Of a DNA stretch of 64,000 bases, positions 10,701-22,700 are shown piece by piece (the first letter of the stretch is position 1; every line of letters begins with the position of its first letter). This stretch comes from Aporrectodea caliginosa. Taxonomy: Eukaryota; Annelida; Clitellata; Crassiclitellata; Lumbricidae. Both the position numbers and the translations under genes were made by a program. Location of the stretch: positions 248,501-312,500 of the forward strand of contig JACEVL010000768.1 of assembly GCA_020284085.1 (NCBI GenBank). Reading direction: 5' to 3'. Below the pieces are notes generated by a model, which saw only the letters and a program-made list of their open reading frames with translations, searched no databases and had not been told where the DNA came from.

Positions 10701-13700
10701 TTGCACAAAGCTTCCTGGTACTAAGGGAATTTCAAGCAGTAGGTTGGTACAAGCTATTAAAGCTATTACCTGATACTTAGTAAAGAGCATCATTACCTGA
10801 TTGGAGTAGTAAGAGGTTCTTGAGAGCAACGCCAGTGCTTAGAATATGTGCTATAAAAACTATCGAGTTACATTACTGCCGCTGTAACCTTTACTACGTC
10901 TGAACGGACATACGCGAGAAGTGCAATGGAATGTTGTCTCTGATAGCCATATCGTGGACCAACTTTATACAGAGGTCAGGTCATAACGGGTTTAGTTTCT
11001 ACGGGTAAACTAATTTTGGGATCCATGGTCCCAACTGTGTTATAATAGAAATCGTGTTGTAATGAACCGCTTAATGACATATCTCCACTGCATGTCACGG
11101 GTGGGAAGCAAAAACACAATAACTGGGCATGTACTTGGCAGAAAAAGTCTTTGCTTAGGTCATTATTTATTATGATTATGCATTTATTATCTGCGCCACT
11201 ACCTAACGACCAAGCATCAATCGATGGCACTTATAAATCATGAGTGAAGAACTTGCTCAAGGTCCCAACACAGTAACCGTCTCAGTGGAGGAGACTCGAA
11301 CCTGTACTCTCTGCGTTACAATTGACTACCGTGCCCCACAGTCGGCTACCATCCCCTGTGTCTAGTTGAGGCTGTTCATAAGGCAGTACATAAGACATGG
11401 GTGGGATCAAAAACAAGTAAGGTGAAAACTAGGCTTTTACCGATTAGTACAAATCCAGCAGAAACTAATTGGAGAGAGGACGGCAGCTGGTCACCTAAAC
11501 GAAACGAAAACAATAAGAGGAAAAACATCCAAAAGAACATAAACTCCACAAATGCATGCACTCGTCGTTTGCGATGATCTGGTCGGGCAACAGACATAAG
11601 CCGAATACAAACAGCCTGAATACAAACAGCCTTTCATTGCAAGAAGTCATGCATATTGATATGTGAGCACATTCATGAAAGATTGAACAAAATGTTATAT
11701 TATATAACAAAATGATATTATATATAAATATATACAAAAATTATGTCATGCTCTGAAATGAAAGACGGGTATTAATCCTAGTAGGAGTACTGGTATTAAT
11801 CCTTGTAACAGTACTATATTTACTAACTTTTTCGCTACTATTTGATAACTTTGTATAACTTTGTATGTACAGCGCCGTGCGTTTGCCAGCGTTTATTAAA
11901 GAACACACTTACTTACTTACTGGTATTAATCTTGGCAAAATTGTGGTAATAATCCTTGTAAAGTACTTGGTATTAATCCTAGTACTTTACCAGTACTGCT
12001 ATAAGGATGTCTACTGAAAAAAATACATCAAACACTAATCATACACAAAAGGCTCTTTAGAGCAAACTGCATAAATGTTCCATCACAAACTAAACACAAA
12101 CGCAAGATACACAACATTTTCCTGGTTATGCATGCACGTCGACAAATTGTCCAGAGCCAATGCAAATTCATTCAACAATAAGGATTAGGGGTGAATCGTG
12201 CACATAAAGCATGAACATACACACACAAACAATGGCCTCTACACACACTGTGCATACACAAACTGTGGGTGAAGGCCAGACATACCTGTGTGGCCCTGTG
12301 AACCGTCAGGCCTTCAAAGACCTCGTGTCTCGTGTGTGGAGACCCCTTCGAGGCGTAGCCATCACCAACCACCGCACCATCCTACCCAACAGTTTAAACT
12401 ACCTTGAAATGCACGAGTTTAGATCAGCAGAAGTCATAGATATATTATCAAAAGAATGCAAGATGACTCTGCAGGCATCCTGAAATAGAGAAATAACCCT
12501 TTAACGACGAGAGTGTACTAAAAGCGACTGGGAAACCAATGCAGCTCGTCGTTAAAGTGTTAAAGACTGCATATAATTCACATAAAAGCATGTTAGCACA
12601 CGTCTCCTCGCTACTTTTCAGCTGATAGTTGCACTGCATCAAGACTCTGATTTATCGAAAGGAATGGCTCGTTTCCGGTAGACATCAAAATTTTATACCA
12701 CTTCAAAAAGAAGTCTTTACAATCTGCAGCAAGACTTAATCTTTTGCAGGCAACTGTCCTCTGAAAAGCAGACCGGATACAGAACCCTAAAGCCTTCATT
12801 TCCTTGAGCAACACACTGCACAGAAGTTGTCACCCCACAGCGGAGACCTTGGTTAGTAAAAATGACAGCACCCAAAGCGGAAACTGTTCACCACAGCAAC
12901 TGCAATACCTTCGCGGAATTCACCACCGTCATCCCGATAAAGTGTTCGTAGTTAGTGTGAGGGGAGAGACGGTTACGGTTACGGGCGCTTTCGTACCCAT
13001 CGGATGTCACACCCATCTGAAAAGTTATCCACCCAAACTCAACAATGAGTATGTGTCACTTCAGCACTTAAGCTCACCGCTCTCGAGTATATGTCACAGC
13101 TCTTGAGCTCACAGCTCTTGAGTATGTATCACAGCTCTTGTGAGTCATGGAATACAATAATTTCATCGTCATTATCGCTTCTTCAGCTATGTTGCAAGCC
13201 CTCCAAAAGAGGGATTGCCTTGTTGCGAAGATGAACAAACTGCAAAGCATTTGGAAAATACCTCACAGTGGTTCACAATCCACGAGGTTTGCGGTCACAA
13301 TTCAACTTTACGAGTCACATAAGAAGAGAAGAAGAGCAGTCCCTTAATCTACCTCAGAGAGGCAGCCATGGGTATTAAGTGTTAGCGACTTCATTATCTT
13401 AGCCTTGGCATATGAGGGGGTGGCCAGTCCTCTCCCTCACAGTCTCCTCATCCCACTGACAGTGCACGGTCAGTACACTCATCATAGCTGAGTTGGCTAG
13501 GGGTGTAGGTGAAGCAGAAATCTCGAACCCAATTTCTGCCCTGGCGGGGATTTGAACCCCGACATCTCACCTGACAGTCCAGCCACATAACTTGCCAGAA
13601 ATGACCACACCCTCAGATGAACTCACATTTGCCAGTTTCATCAGCTGTTCACACTGGTCCTCTGTTGTAAACGCATCCACGGCAAACCTCTGAGATCCAT

Positions 13701-16700
13701 TGAGATCTGCCTCCGTCATCGCCAGACGGGAACCTCTCTTCTCCAGAAGTGATTGGAAATCGGAGGAAATTGACTCACTACAAAAATCAAAACATCTATT
13801 GGAACTTTTGCAGGAGGTTACACACATGGACTCATTAGACTGCAGTCATTGCTCTGGCAAGGAGATGAAGCTATTCAAAAAGGAAACACTTTGGTAAATA
13901 CTCAACAGGCCTACTAGTCAGTCCAAGACAGTGCCTAAAATACTCAAAACTATCAACTGTCATTACTGAATAATTCATATAACTATTACTAGTTATTATT
14001 ATTCTTATTACTATTATGATTATTATTATAATTATCATATGATTATTATTATTTACTATTATTATTATCATGATTATCATTAAGCATTGGCATATTTAGG
14101 AGAGTTTTACGGGTTCAAACCCCCAAAATAAAAATTCCTGACATTTTTTCCTATGCAATTATATGCAAAATACAAAAAAATGAAATTTTTGATCATTTGC
14201 AATGGAAAACCTCGAACACTTAAAACCCCTCCGAAATTTTTTCCTGGCTACGCCCCTGTCATTAAGACACGTCGATTGGTTTATCTTATCTCGGCTCGAC
14301 TTCTAATCAGATTTTAAGTGACAAAGCAAAGGACGCTGTACCTGTTACGTGGGGCTGATATTGACCGGAGTATTGTCCGCGCTTCTGCATGAGCCAGCTC
14401 CTGGTGAGCGGGATTCAGAGTGTACCAGACGGCCAGAGCACATCGGCGACCCGAGGTTACGGGCAGGACGCCGTGATAGTCGTCCGACTCAAAGCCCACA
14501 AATCGACCACATTTAGGATGCAGGGTAGTCTACAAATGTTCAGATATATACTCGTATACACATCACCTAAAATATATACGAATACATATACATCTAAACA
14601 TATAATACTATATATACATATTTAAACATGTACTGCACACACACTGTATAATTATATATAAAATATATACATCGTTTTATCCATTATGAAATATTTTATA
14701 TAGTCCTAGAACATGTCACATAAATATGTTGTTTATACAGCACCCTCTGGAAATGACTCTTCAGTTGTGTTGAACAATGGACAGCAACTACGGTCTACGT
14801 TTTGTTGCTGGTCTTACCTGAACAGAGAGGTTTCGGTGAGCGAAGAAGAAGTCGCCTCCTTCGAATTCATCGTTTAAGTAAATCATACCACTAAAAGAAA
14901 CAATATAGAATTTTATACATTTTATACATAACACCAACTAAATATTCCACAAAATTACCATAAATTAATATCAAAATAAAAGTAAGAAAATGCCAGAAAT
15001 TACCGGTAATAACATATTAAAAACTCATAAAACTCAATATGCTTAACGGCGGACAGTAGCCGACTGGCTAGAGTGCTTTGCCTGTAAGATGGAGAGTACG
15101 GGTTCAGCCTCCTCCCTGAGACAGTGAACATATGGACCTTGAGCAAGTCCTTCTCGCAGAATTCCTCATTGCCATTGATGCTCTGTCCTATGGTCGTGTG
15201 TGCACTTCTAAACTTTATTAATGCAATATCAAATACGGTTGCATTTGTACTGTATAAATACATGCACACATTGGCTCTGCTACAACATATCATCTTAGGC
15301 TGCACTATCCAACATGCGGCCCATGAACTGATTTTAAGTGGCCCGCCCGAGCTCGCTAAATTTTTGCAATTTGTGTAAAAATGAAGTAAAAGACAGTCAC
15401 TGGCCTACTTGCATGGCTATTCGTTCGTAACTTGGCTTATCATTTGACAACGTGAATACAAAATCCACTTTCCACGACGAATTAAACTTGTTTAAAGTTT
15501 TAGTAAATTTGAATACAGTTGATAATTTTCAATAAATTTTAGTCATTGCTTTTGAGTTTACTGGTGTGGCCCTTGGTTTCAAGAATAATGTCATGGGTGG
15601 CTCACATTGTCAAAAAGGTTGGACAGCACTGCCTTAGGGACTTCTGCATTCAGTCTTCTCAGTATCGGGTTGTGGCACCCTTCGGTCGGCTGCCCATCGA
15701 CTCCTGACTGTCCCTGCTACAGCTATAGCTACAGCTCAGTCCTGAAGCTTTGCCTATGTTGAACCCACCAGCTTGAATCACCTTTCTTGAGCGCTGCAGC
15801 TCGAGCTACTCAGTTTGTCTCTTCCACAGTTTCACAAGCGCCTGAAGTCTGTATTATTTGACAGTAATTTCACTGGTTTGGGCCGGGAGCGCCACTGATG
15901 AGTGTTTTCTTGAAGTGGCACTTAACAAATGTCAGATTACAATTACAATTACATAAACATGCATACCAGTCAAGACCACTATCAAACATGCGTACGTACG
16001 TGAAGTCTCGGTATACGTAGGCAGGTGGACGCTTGAGACAGGATCCATCCGGTTGGATGAAGCAGTTATCCGAATGAACCGGATGACTGAGGTCATTCCT
16101 CTCAGACTGGTTTACATCTACGAATACATTTTACAGTCAATTACTAGCGACTGACAAGAAAATCATTAAATTCATTTCAAAGGTCTCCTTCACAGCTGCC
16201 AATGAAATTCTTTCTCACAGACAAATGTTTATTCACAGATATGTAGTAATTTATTATGTATACATAAGTTTATTTATTGTATTTCGAATTAACAGCTTCT
16301 ATAGTGCCAGTGTTTAATGCACAAGGCATCAACTGATGGTGCACGAAAATCAAGCCACAGTCAGGTCCATTCCCTGGTTGGTTCACAGAAACAGAGGCAG
16401 CGAATGACGTTCAACTGACCAGGAAACTGACTGACTGGTTAAAGCCCACCCATTTATGTGAATTTTCAAACCTGGATTATTTCTCCAAGACATTGGGCCA
16501 AGTCCTTAACACACAGTTGCTTAGACCTTTTTTTCGTTTCAAATGCATAACAAAATACAGAAATCAATCTTTACAGTTTTCTTATTGCCACTTTCCAGAC
16601 TTCTATGTTTTAAAGGAATGTTTCATTGACATCAATTGCTTGCAGCTTGCTTCCAGTTGAAAAAACGGATATCACAGCTTGACAAGCTCAACAGAATTCG

Positions 16701-19700
16701 CGAATTCTAAAATTCTAAAATTCTCGAATTCTAAAATTCTCGAATTCTAAAATTCTCGAATTCTAAAATTCTCGAATTCTACAATTATAGAATTCTAAAA
16801 ATCTAAAATTCTAAAATTCTACAATTCTAAAATTCTTAAAATCCAATTTCATGACAGACGGAACACTCTACCAAGAGCAGTCCTGCAGACGAGATGTGTG
16901 TATTGAAACATGAGCTGTAGTTTCAGGTTCAGGTACTTCTCGAGGAACGCCCTCCCTGATTCACTGACATCGAGGAAAAGTTTGACCTGTTCCGTTGACA
17001 ACAGACCGTCCCGTGCCAGCTAAGAAACCAAAGACATTTCAACAAAATGTAAAAGCTACTTATAACTATTTTTACACATTTATTAAGCGCCACTATCCAA
17101 TGACTAACAACAATCCGTAATAATAAAAATAATGACAATAAAAAAACAATACAATGTGATCATCTAGAATAAGATACCATAACATTACTGAGGACCTCTT
17201 AATGTTAACATCCTTCACTTGCATTGTCAGTGGAGTGTTCTACAGCCACCAGACTACAACATGTTCTAAATGCTCTCAGCCATGAGAAGTCTACTGTAGC
17301 ATTTTCTTATTTTATAGCTTTGTCTGTAAAATAATTTTCTATAGAAAACTTGATAACATTGAAAGGGAGAACTAAGTAAGACTAGCCTCCGCAGCCCGAC
17401 TGACGGTCAGTCCCTCAAACATCTCGTAGTTTGTGTGGGGGGATGTTCGCTGTTTGTCCCCTTCGTACCCATCGCCACGAACCGCTCCAGCCTGGGAATA
17501 AAACAAACACAATACAAGTGCTACTTTGTGTAACACAAATTTCTAAACATCTTTCAGACAACTGGGGTCGGAACCTTAAACAACTTGGCATCCACTCTCA
17601 TATATTTATCATTCAAATACGTCAGTGCTCATTGCGAGTTACATAAAATATGATATATTAAGTGTATTGTGCATACATACATACCTAGTTACCTGCATAT
17701 AATTTTAATCAGAATGTTCTACATTGTTAATCACTGTTAATCATCGTTTAATCTAATCCCTGAACAAATAAGAAACTCTAAGAAACAGAATTCTCATACC
17801 GATGCTAGCTGTACGAGCTGTCTGCACTGCTCTTCGCTGATTATGCCGTCGACGGCAACACGGTGGTTGCCTAGCAACGTTTCATTCTCCGCAAACACGG
17901 TGACTCCGATTTTTGCTTTGAAGTCTTCGAGTTCTTTTAGGAAGGCTTCGCTGCGTTCACCGAATACTTCCTGAGGAATAGGTGGCGCCACATCATCATC
18001 AAGCTCCTCTGTCTTCTGCTGTAGAACAGACTTCACGAATGTAGGCATGTATGTCTCTATTTAAGCATGTATGCATGTATGTATATATGCATGTATGTGT
18101 CTATTTATGTATGTGTGTATGTATGTCTCTACTTATGTATGTATGTGCGATGTATGCATGTATGTATGTTATGTATGTGTGTTTGTAAGCATGTGTGTAT
18201 GTATGCATGTATGTATTGTATAACAGTATTTATCTCTAGAAACAAGCATAAGTATTTATGATTACACATGGTATAAGGTGAATTGATACGGCCATTCTGT
18301 GCTCATTACATGCTAAATGTTCTCAAAATTTTCCGAGCACATTCAAACAAGACATGGTAGGCCCTTGGAACAGGCTCCTAAGCAATCTGTGATGTGAGCT
18401 TCTTCTACTTTCCATGCCTCTATTTCACAAGCGATTGAAGATCATTCAGTTCGACCGTGTATCGGGGTCCGATAGCGCATTGGATAACATCTGGCGTAGA
18501 GAGCGAGAGGTACCGAGTTCGAGCCCCGTAGGGCGGATATGCTTTGTAGGCTGCTATTAGCGCCGTTGTATTGCAGGCTGTCTGTTCTGTTAGTAGTTAA
18601 AATTTAAATTGCATAACATGTAAATGTACAGTGCAGTGCATTTGTCAGGCGCTTAATATTATTATTATTATTATTATTATTCAGTTCAGGGATACCTCCA
18701 ACGAATTTTCTTGAAAAGGCGCAACATAAACAAACGCTCATGAGCACACTGCAATCAGATGACAAAAAGGTTTTCCGAACCTGCTGTGGAACTCGACCTG
18801 GAGGCAGTTTTGCCAAGAGATCACGGACAGTGACGAGTAGCGCCTTATCCTTGTTTCTCTCTTTGACATAACGCACAGCATCCTAAAGAACAAACAAACC
18901 ACAGTCAAGGAATGGAAAATAAATCTTATTATTCAACTGTAAAGCAAAATAAATCATAAGCAATAAGCGACAAGCATCAGTGCAATCAGAATGGTTGATT
19001 GTGGGACACAGCAGCTGATTGGTTAGAGCTCTCGCTTGTAGCACGCAAAGTATGGGTTCAATCCTCCTCCCCTGAGACGGTTACTGTGTAGGGACCTTGA
19101 GCAATGTGTGAGTTTTCACGGCGGGACCGCAGGTCTTCTTCACCAGAATCGAGCCATTTTGACTTACAGTGTGGGACACGATAACCGATTTGTTAGAGTG
19201 CTTGTACTTTAACACGGAGAGTAAGGTTCAAGAATCCTCCTCCTCTGAGACGATTACTGCGCAGGGACCTTGGGCAAGGACTTCACTCTCAATTCCTCAG
19301 CACCATTGATTGATGCTTGGTCATTAAATGATGGCGCTTAACAAATTCATAATAATAATAATAATAATAATAATTCTATATCTACTTTAAACCAATGCAG
19401 CTCATTGTTAAAGTGTTAAGATGACTAAGATTAAAATCATGTCATGTCTTACGAAGACTTAACACTTTAACGACGAGCTGCATTGGTTTCCCAGTCACTT
19501 TTAGTACACTCCTGTCATTAAAGAGTTAAGATGAACAAGACTAAAATCCTGTCTTCTAGGGTTATGATAGTCACGGTTGAAATCTCTTACTTTTCTGGGC
19601 GTAAAATCCTCTTCGATAACTTGATGTTGACGACCATAGTAGCCCTTGTTAAACTGAGCCGTCTCATCCGTTGGATTAATTTGCAAATATGTTCCCGTAC

Positions 19701-22700
19701 ATTCGGCAGCTCGCTTTACGTCATTAACTGTAACAGTAACAGTAATCGTAATACAGTAATCATTTACAGTAATCATCTTTCTGTGGAAGATTACAATTAT
19801 GTTACGAAAATCCTAACTTTATCGTCCCAGACAGCTCACGAAACATTATCAGTTTTAAGAAGGACCTTTTTAGGACAACTACCAGTAGCTTGACCATATA
19901 GCTTCCTTTACGTGGGATAATTTGCATTGGTTCCCCATTCAGCAGCATATTCAGTTATAGATTCTGACCCTTAGGCACAATTGAATGGTTGGCTCTGCTC
20001 CATAATACCTTAGTCGGTCGGTCGGTCAGTCCATAAGTCAGCCAATCAATAAGTCAATAATTCAATCAATCAACATGCCTAAAACTTTAACAACTAGCTG
20101 CATTGGTTTACCCGTCACTTTTAGTACGCTCATCATTCAAACCTACTCTTGAAATAAGAGAACTGCAAGTAGCTGTATTGTTCCTTCAGATAGCTTCCGC
20201 TATCTGCGACGTCCTGCTTGCTGCGGCATCTCTCTCGACATTCCAGTATCTGTGACCAATGACCTGCAAATACATAATCATATAACACTTGCATAACACA
20301 CATAACATCTCCAAACAGATACTCATTTACAAACACCCAATTTACGTGCCATTCTGATTAACTTGAAATAAAGTTATGTTCCCCAAAGCGATTAACTTAA
20401 CATTATATTGGTTATATTGGATATATTGGTTAACATGTCGTACAAGAAACTGCAGTGGAGAAATAAATATTGACTTTCCAGTATTGTCTCGTTTTAAAGA
20501 TAGTTAACCAGAGCTGCTTCCAGGTGAGGCACAGTCAGACACTTCAAGGGTTGGTGAATGGAAAATATAAATGGACACATTTTCTAAAGGAACCAATAGC
20601 ATCGACTGTACTCATTTTTCAGAGAATTGATCGGGTGAATGAAGTCCATCACCTCTGCTATCTGTCTGACTGGATGAATAAGCTGGAGCCCTACTCTTGG
20701 CTTAAGAGTAGCGCTCTAGAAATTACGAGTTCATGATTATGATTATTCCAGTGAGATGGTCCAACCACTCAAACGGCACAATAAAGTGGGGCGCGTTGGT
20801 GTAGGGGTGTGTTCGGTGCCTTGCAGCCAGAGGGTTGTGGGTTCGAATCCACCTCAAGCCGCCGTGTAGGGACCCTGGGCAAGTCCTTCACTCGCAATTG
20901 TTCATGCACTTCAGCGTGAAACTCCGATTCAGTGTCCCGCTGTAGTCGGGGAGCGCTCTGAGTAGAAATCTTGAAGGGCGCTATAACAAGTGCTCATACA
21001 TACACATACATGCAATGTCAAAGACACCTGAAGATAAATAGTGAGAAGTACCTAGCATGATTCTTTTGCGGTCGGATTCTGTGGCAGCAGCGTTAACCTG
21101 CTGGATAAATAATTCCAGTTTCTGTGGTTCCAGTGGAGAGTTGCAGAGAGCCGTACACTGCTGGTCTTCCGCGTAGTACTGTTGAAGTGATTCTTCCATG
21201 TAGCGGATCGATCCCAACCAATCCTGTTCCCCGTAGGACTGGACGGCTTTGTTAAACAGAACCTAAGGACATTTAGGAACATCGGTTAACAGTCATAAAT
21301 TGAACCTCGTCTACGAACGACTATCTATAATTATTTGAAAAATCTGATGGGTGAGAGAACCTTGTCAGAGAAGGTTGTACTGTGAGAGGCGCTTTATAAC
21401 TCCGTAATAGAATAGAATAGAACTCAGAAGTCGGGTGAAATAGATGAGTGACAAGTTTAGACCATGGTAGTGAGTTGAAACAGATGAGATTGCGTCCTAA
21501 GTTTAAGAACTGACATGGAATGTAAGAAGAAATTAAACTCACTTTGAAGTATTTCTCCTCCACATCACGGAAGTAGGACGGCTGAGCCTGTGGCAGGCTC
21601 TGGTAGTACCTGACGTTCCCTTCCATGTATTCGTGTCCCGGATGCACAGTCAAGTACGTATAAGCGGCAGCCATGGCGTCTTCAAATCGCTCGGACTGCC
21701 CACAACAGAATTACATGTACGACTACTAAACTGTATTATTATTTTATCATCATCATTATTATACATTCATAAAGTGCCACTAACTAATTAATTCATTCAT
21801 CCATTCATTCATTCATTCGTTCTGAGATTTATATAGCTGTTTCTCTATGACGACCAGCTTTAGTAAACAGAACCTAGGGATATTTAGAAACAGTGGTCAA
21901 CTATCAATATATTGTGGGGCGCAGTGGTGTAGGGGTATGTTCGGTGCCTTGCAGCCGGAGGGTTGTGGGTTCGAATCCACCTCAAGCCACCGCCTGAGGG
22001 ACCCTGGGCAAGTCCTTCACTGCAATTGCTCATGCGCTCGGCGTGAAACTCCGATTCAGTGTCCGTGCTGTAGTCGGGAGCGCCTCTGAGTAGAAATCTT
22101 GAAGGGCGCTATAACTAGTGCTCATATATACATACATATTACGATTAGAATAACAATTTAAGCACTTCATTAGTATTGTTACCAGGCTATATTACATTAA
22201 AATCTATGATAGAGAGCAAGCCAACCACATGATAAATATCATTAAAATATGTAAACAACAAATGCATTCATTTGAAAATAATTGAATTTTTCACTTTAAA
22301 TGCCTTGCTATTAAGTAATTAAAAGGTAAATATGTTTTCATGTTTTGTGAGACCTTCTAGAGTGTAATTTTTTAACAAGGGGCCTCCAAGCTTTTAAAAT
22401 ATAGCTTCCGGCCTCTCCAAGTCTAAACCTGGAATCTATCATTGGTCGCAAAAATCGATGATATGCATCAATGCTTTACACATTTTTGCTTTATCTGAAT
22501 GGTGAATAGCGAGTATCAGTTATAGATTAGCCATAATGACTTAGGTTTTGGTTTCGAAAGACATAAATTTGCCACCTCTAGATGAGCAATTTAACCACTG
22601 TCTAAAAGGCAGTCTGAAGATATTTGCACGCAAGCTACAACACCCATTTCACACAAAAAGTAAAATGTTCGTTCATTGTAGCATGAATTAAATACACGAC

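Larger units (their letters stand above)
7708..13777 (-). other. P3H: P3H catalytic module 2 (six exons)
   Basis: Exons 13-18, residues about 679-946. Iron ligands H825 and D827 (HPIHSDNC) and H893 (SQYHGV), and 2-oxoglutarate arginine R903 (TGQRC), are all kept. Intron phases 0, 0, 1, 2, 0 match module 1 exon for exon, which shows an origin by duplication of a six-exon block. The first exon starts one base into a codon (phase 2 junction), which fits the two-base overhang left by exon 12. It lacks the linker residues that begin module 1. The protein ends HVEL then TGA. Confidence 0.9.
14342..18018 (-). other. P3H: P3H catalytic module 1 (six exons)
   Basis: Exons 7-12, residues about 396-678. 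Iron ligands are H567 and D569 (in HPVHSDNC) and H635 (in DDYHGV); R645 (in SGRRC) is the expected 2-oxoglutarate-binding arginine. All four are present, so the module looks catalytically competent. Intron phases inside the module are 0, 0, 1, 2, 0. Exon 8 uses a GC donor (GAG then GCTAGT). If the last exon is read through instead of spliced, translation stops at 14,314 after nine more residues with no ER-retention tail. Confidence 0.9.

Noticed and set aside
14314..14341. Treating module 1 of the P3H gene as a gene ending at 14,314
   Set aside because: The read-through tail of nine residues has no ER-retention signal, no polyadenylation hexamer follows before module 2, and the exon 12/13 phases fit. 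It remains possible as a minor isoform.
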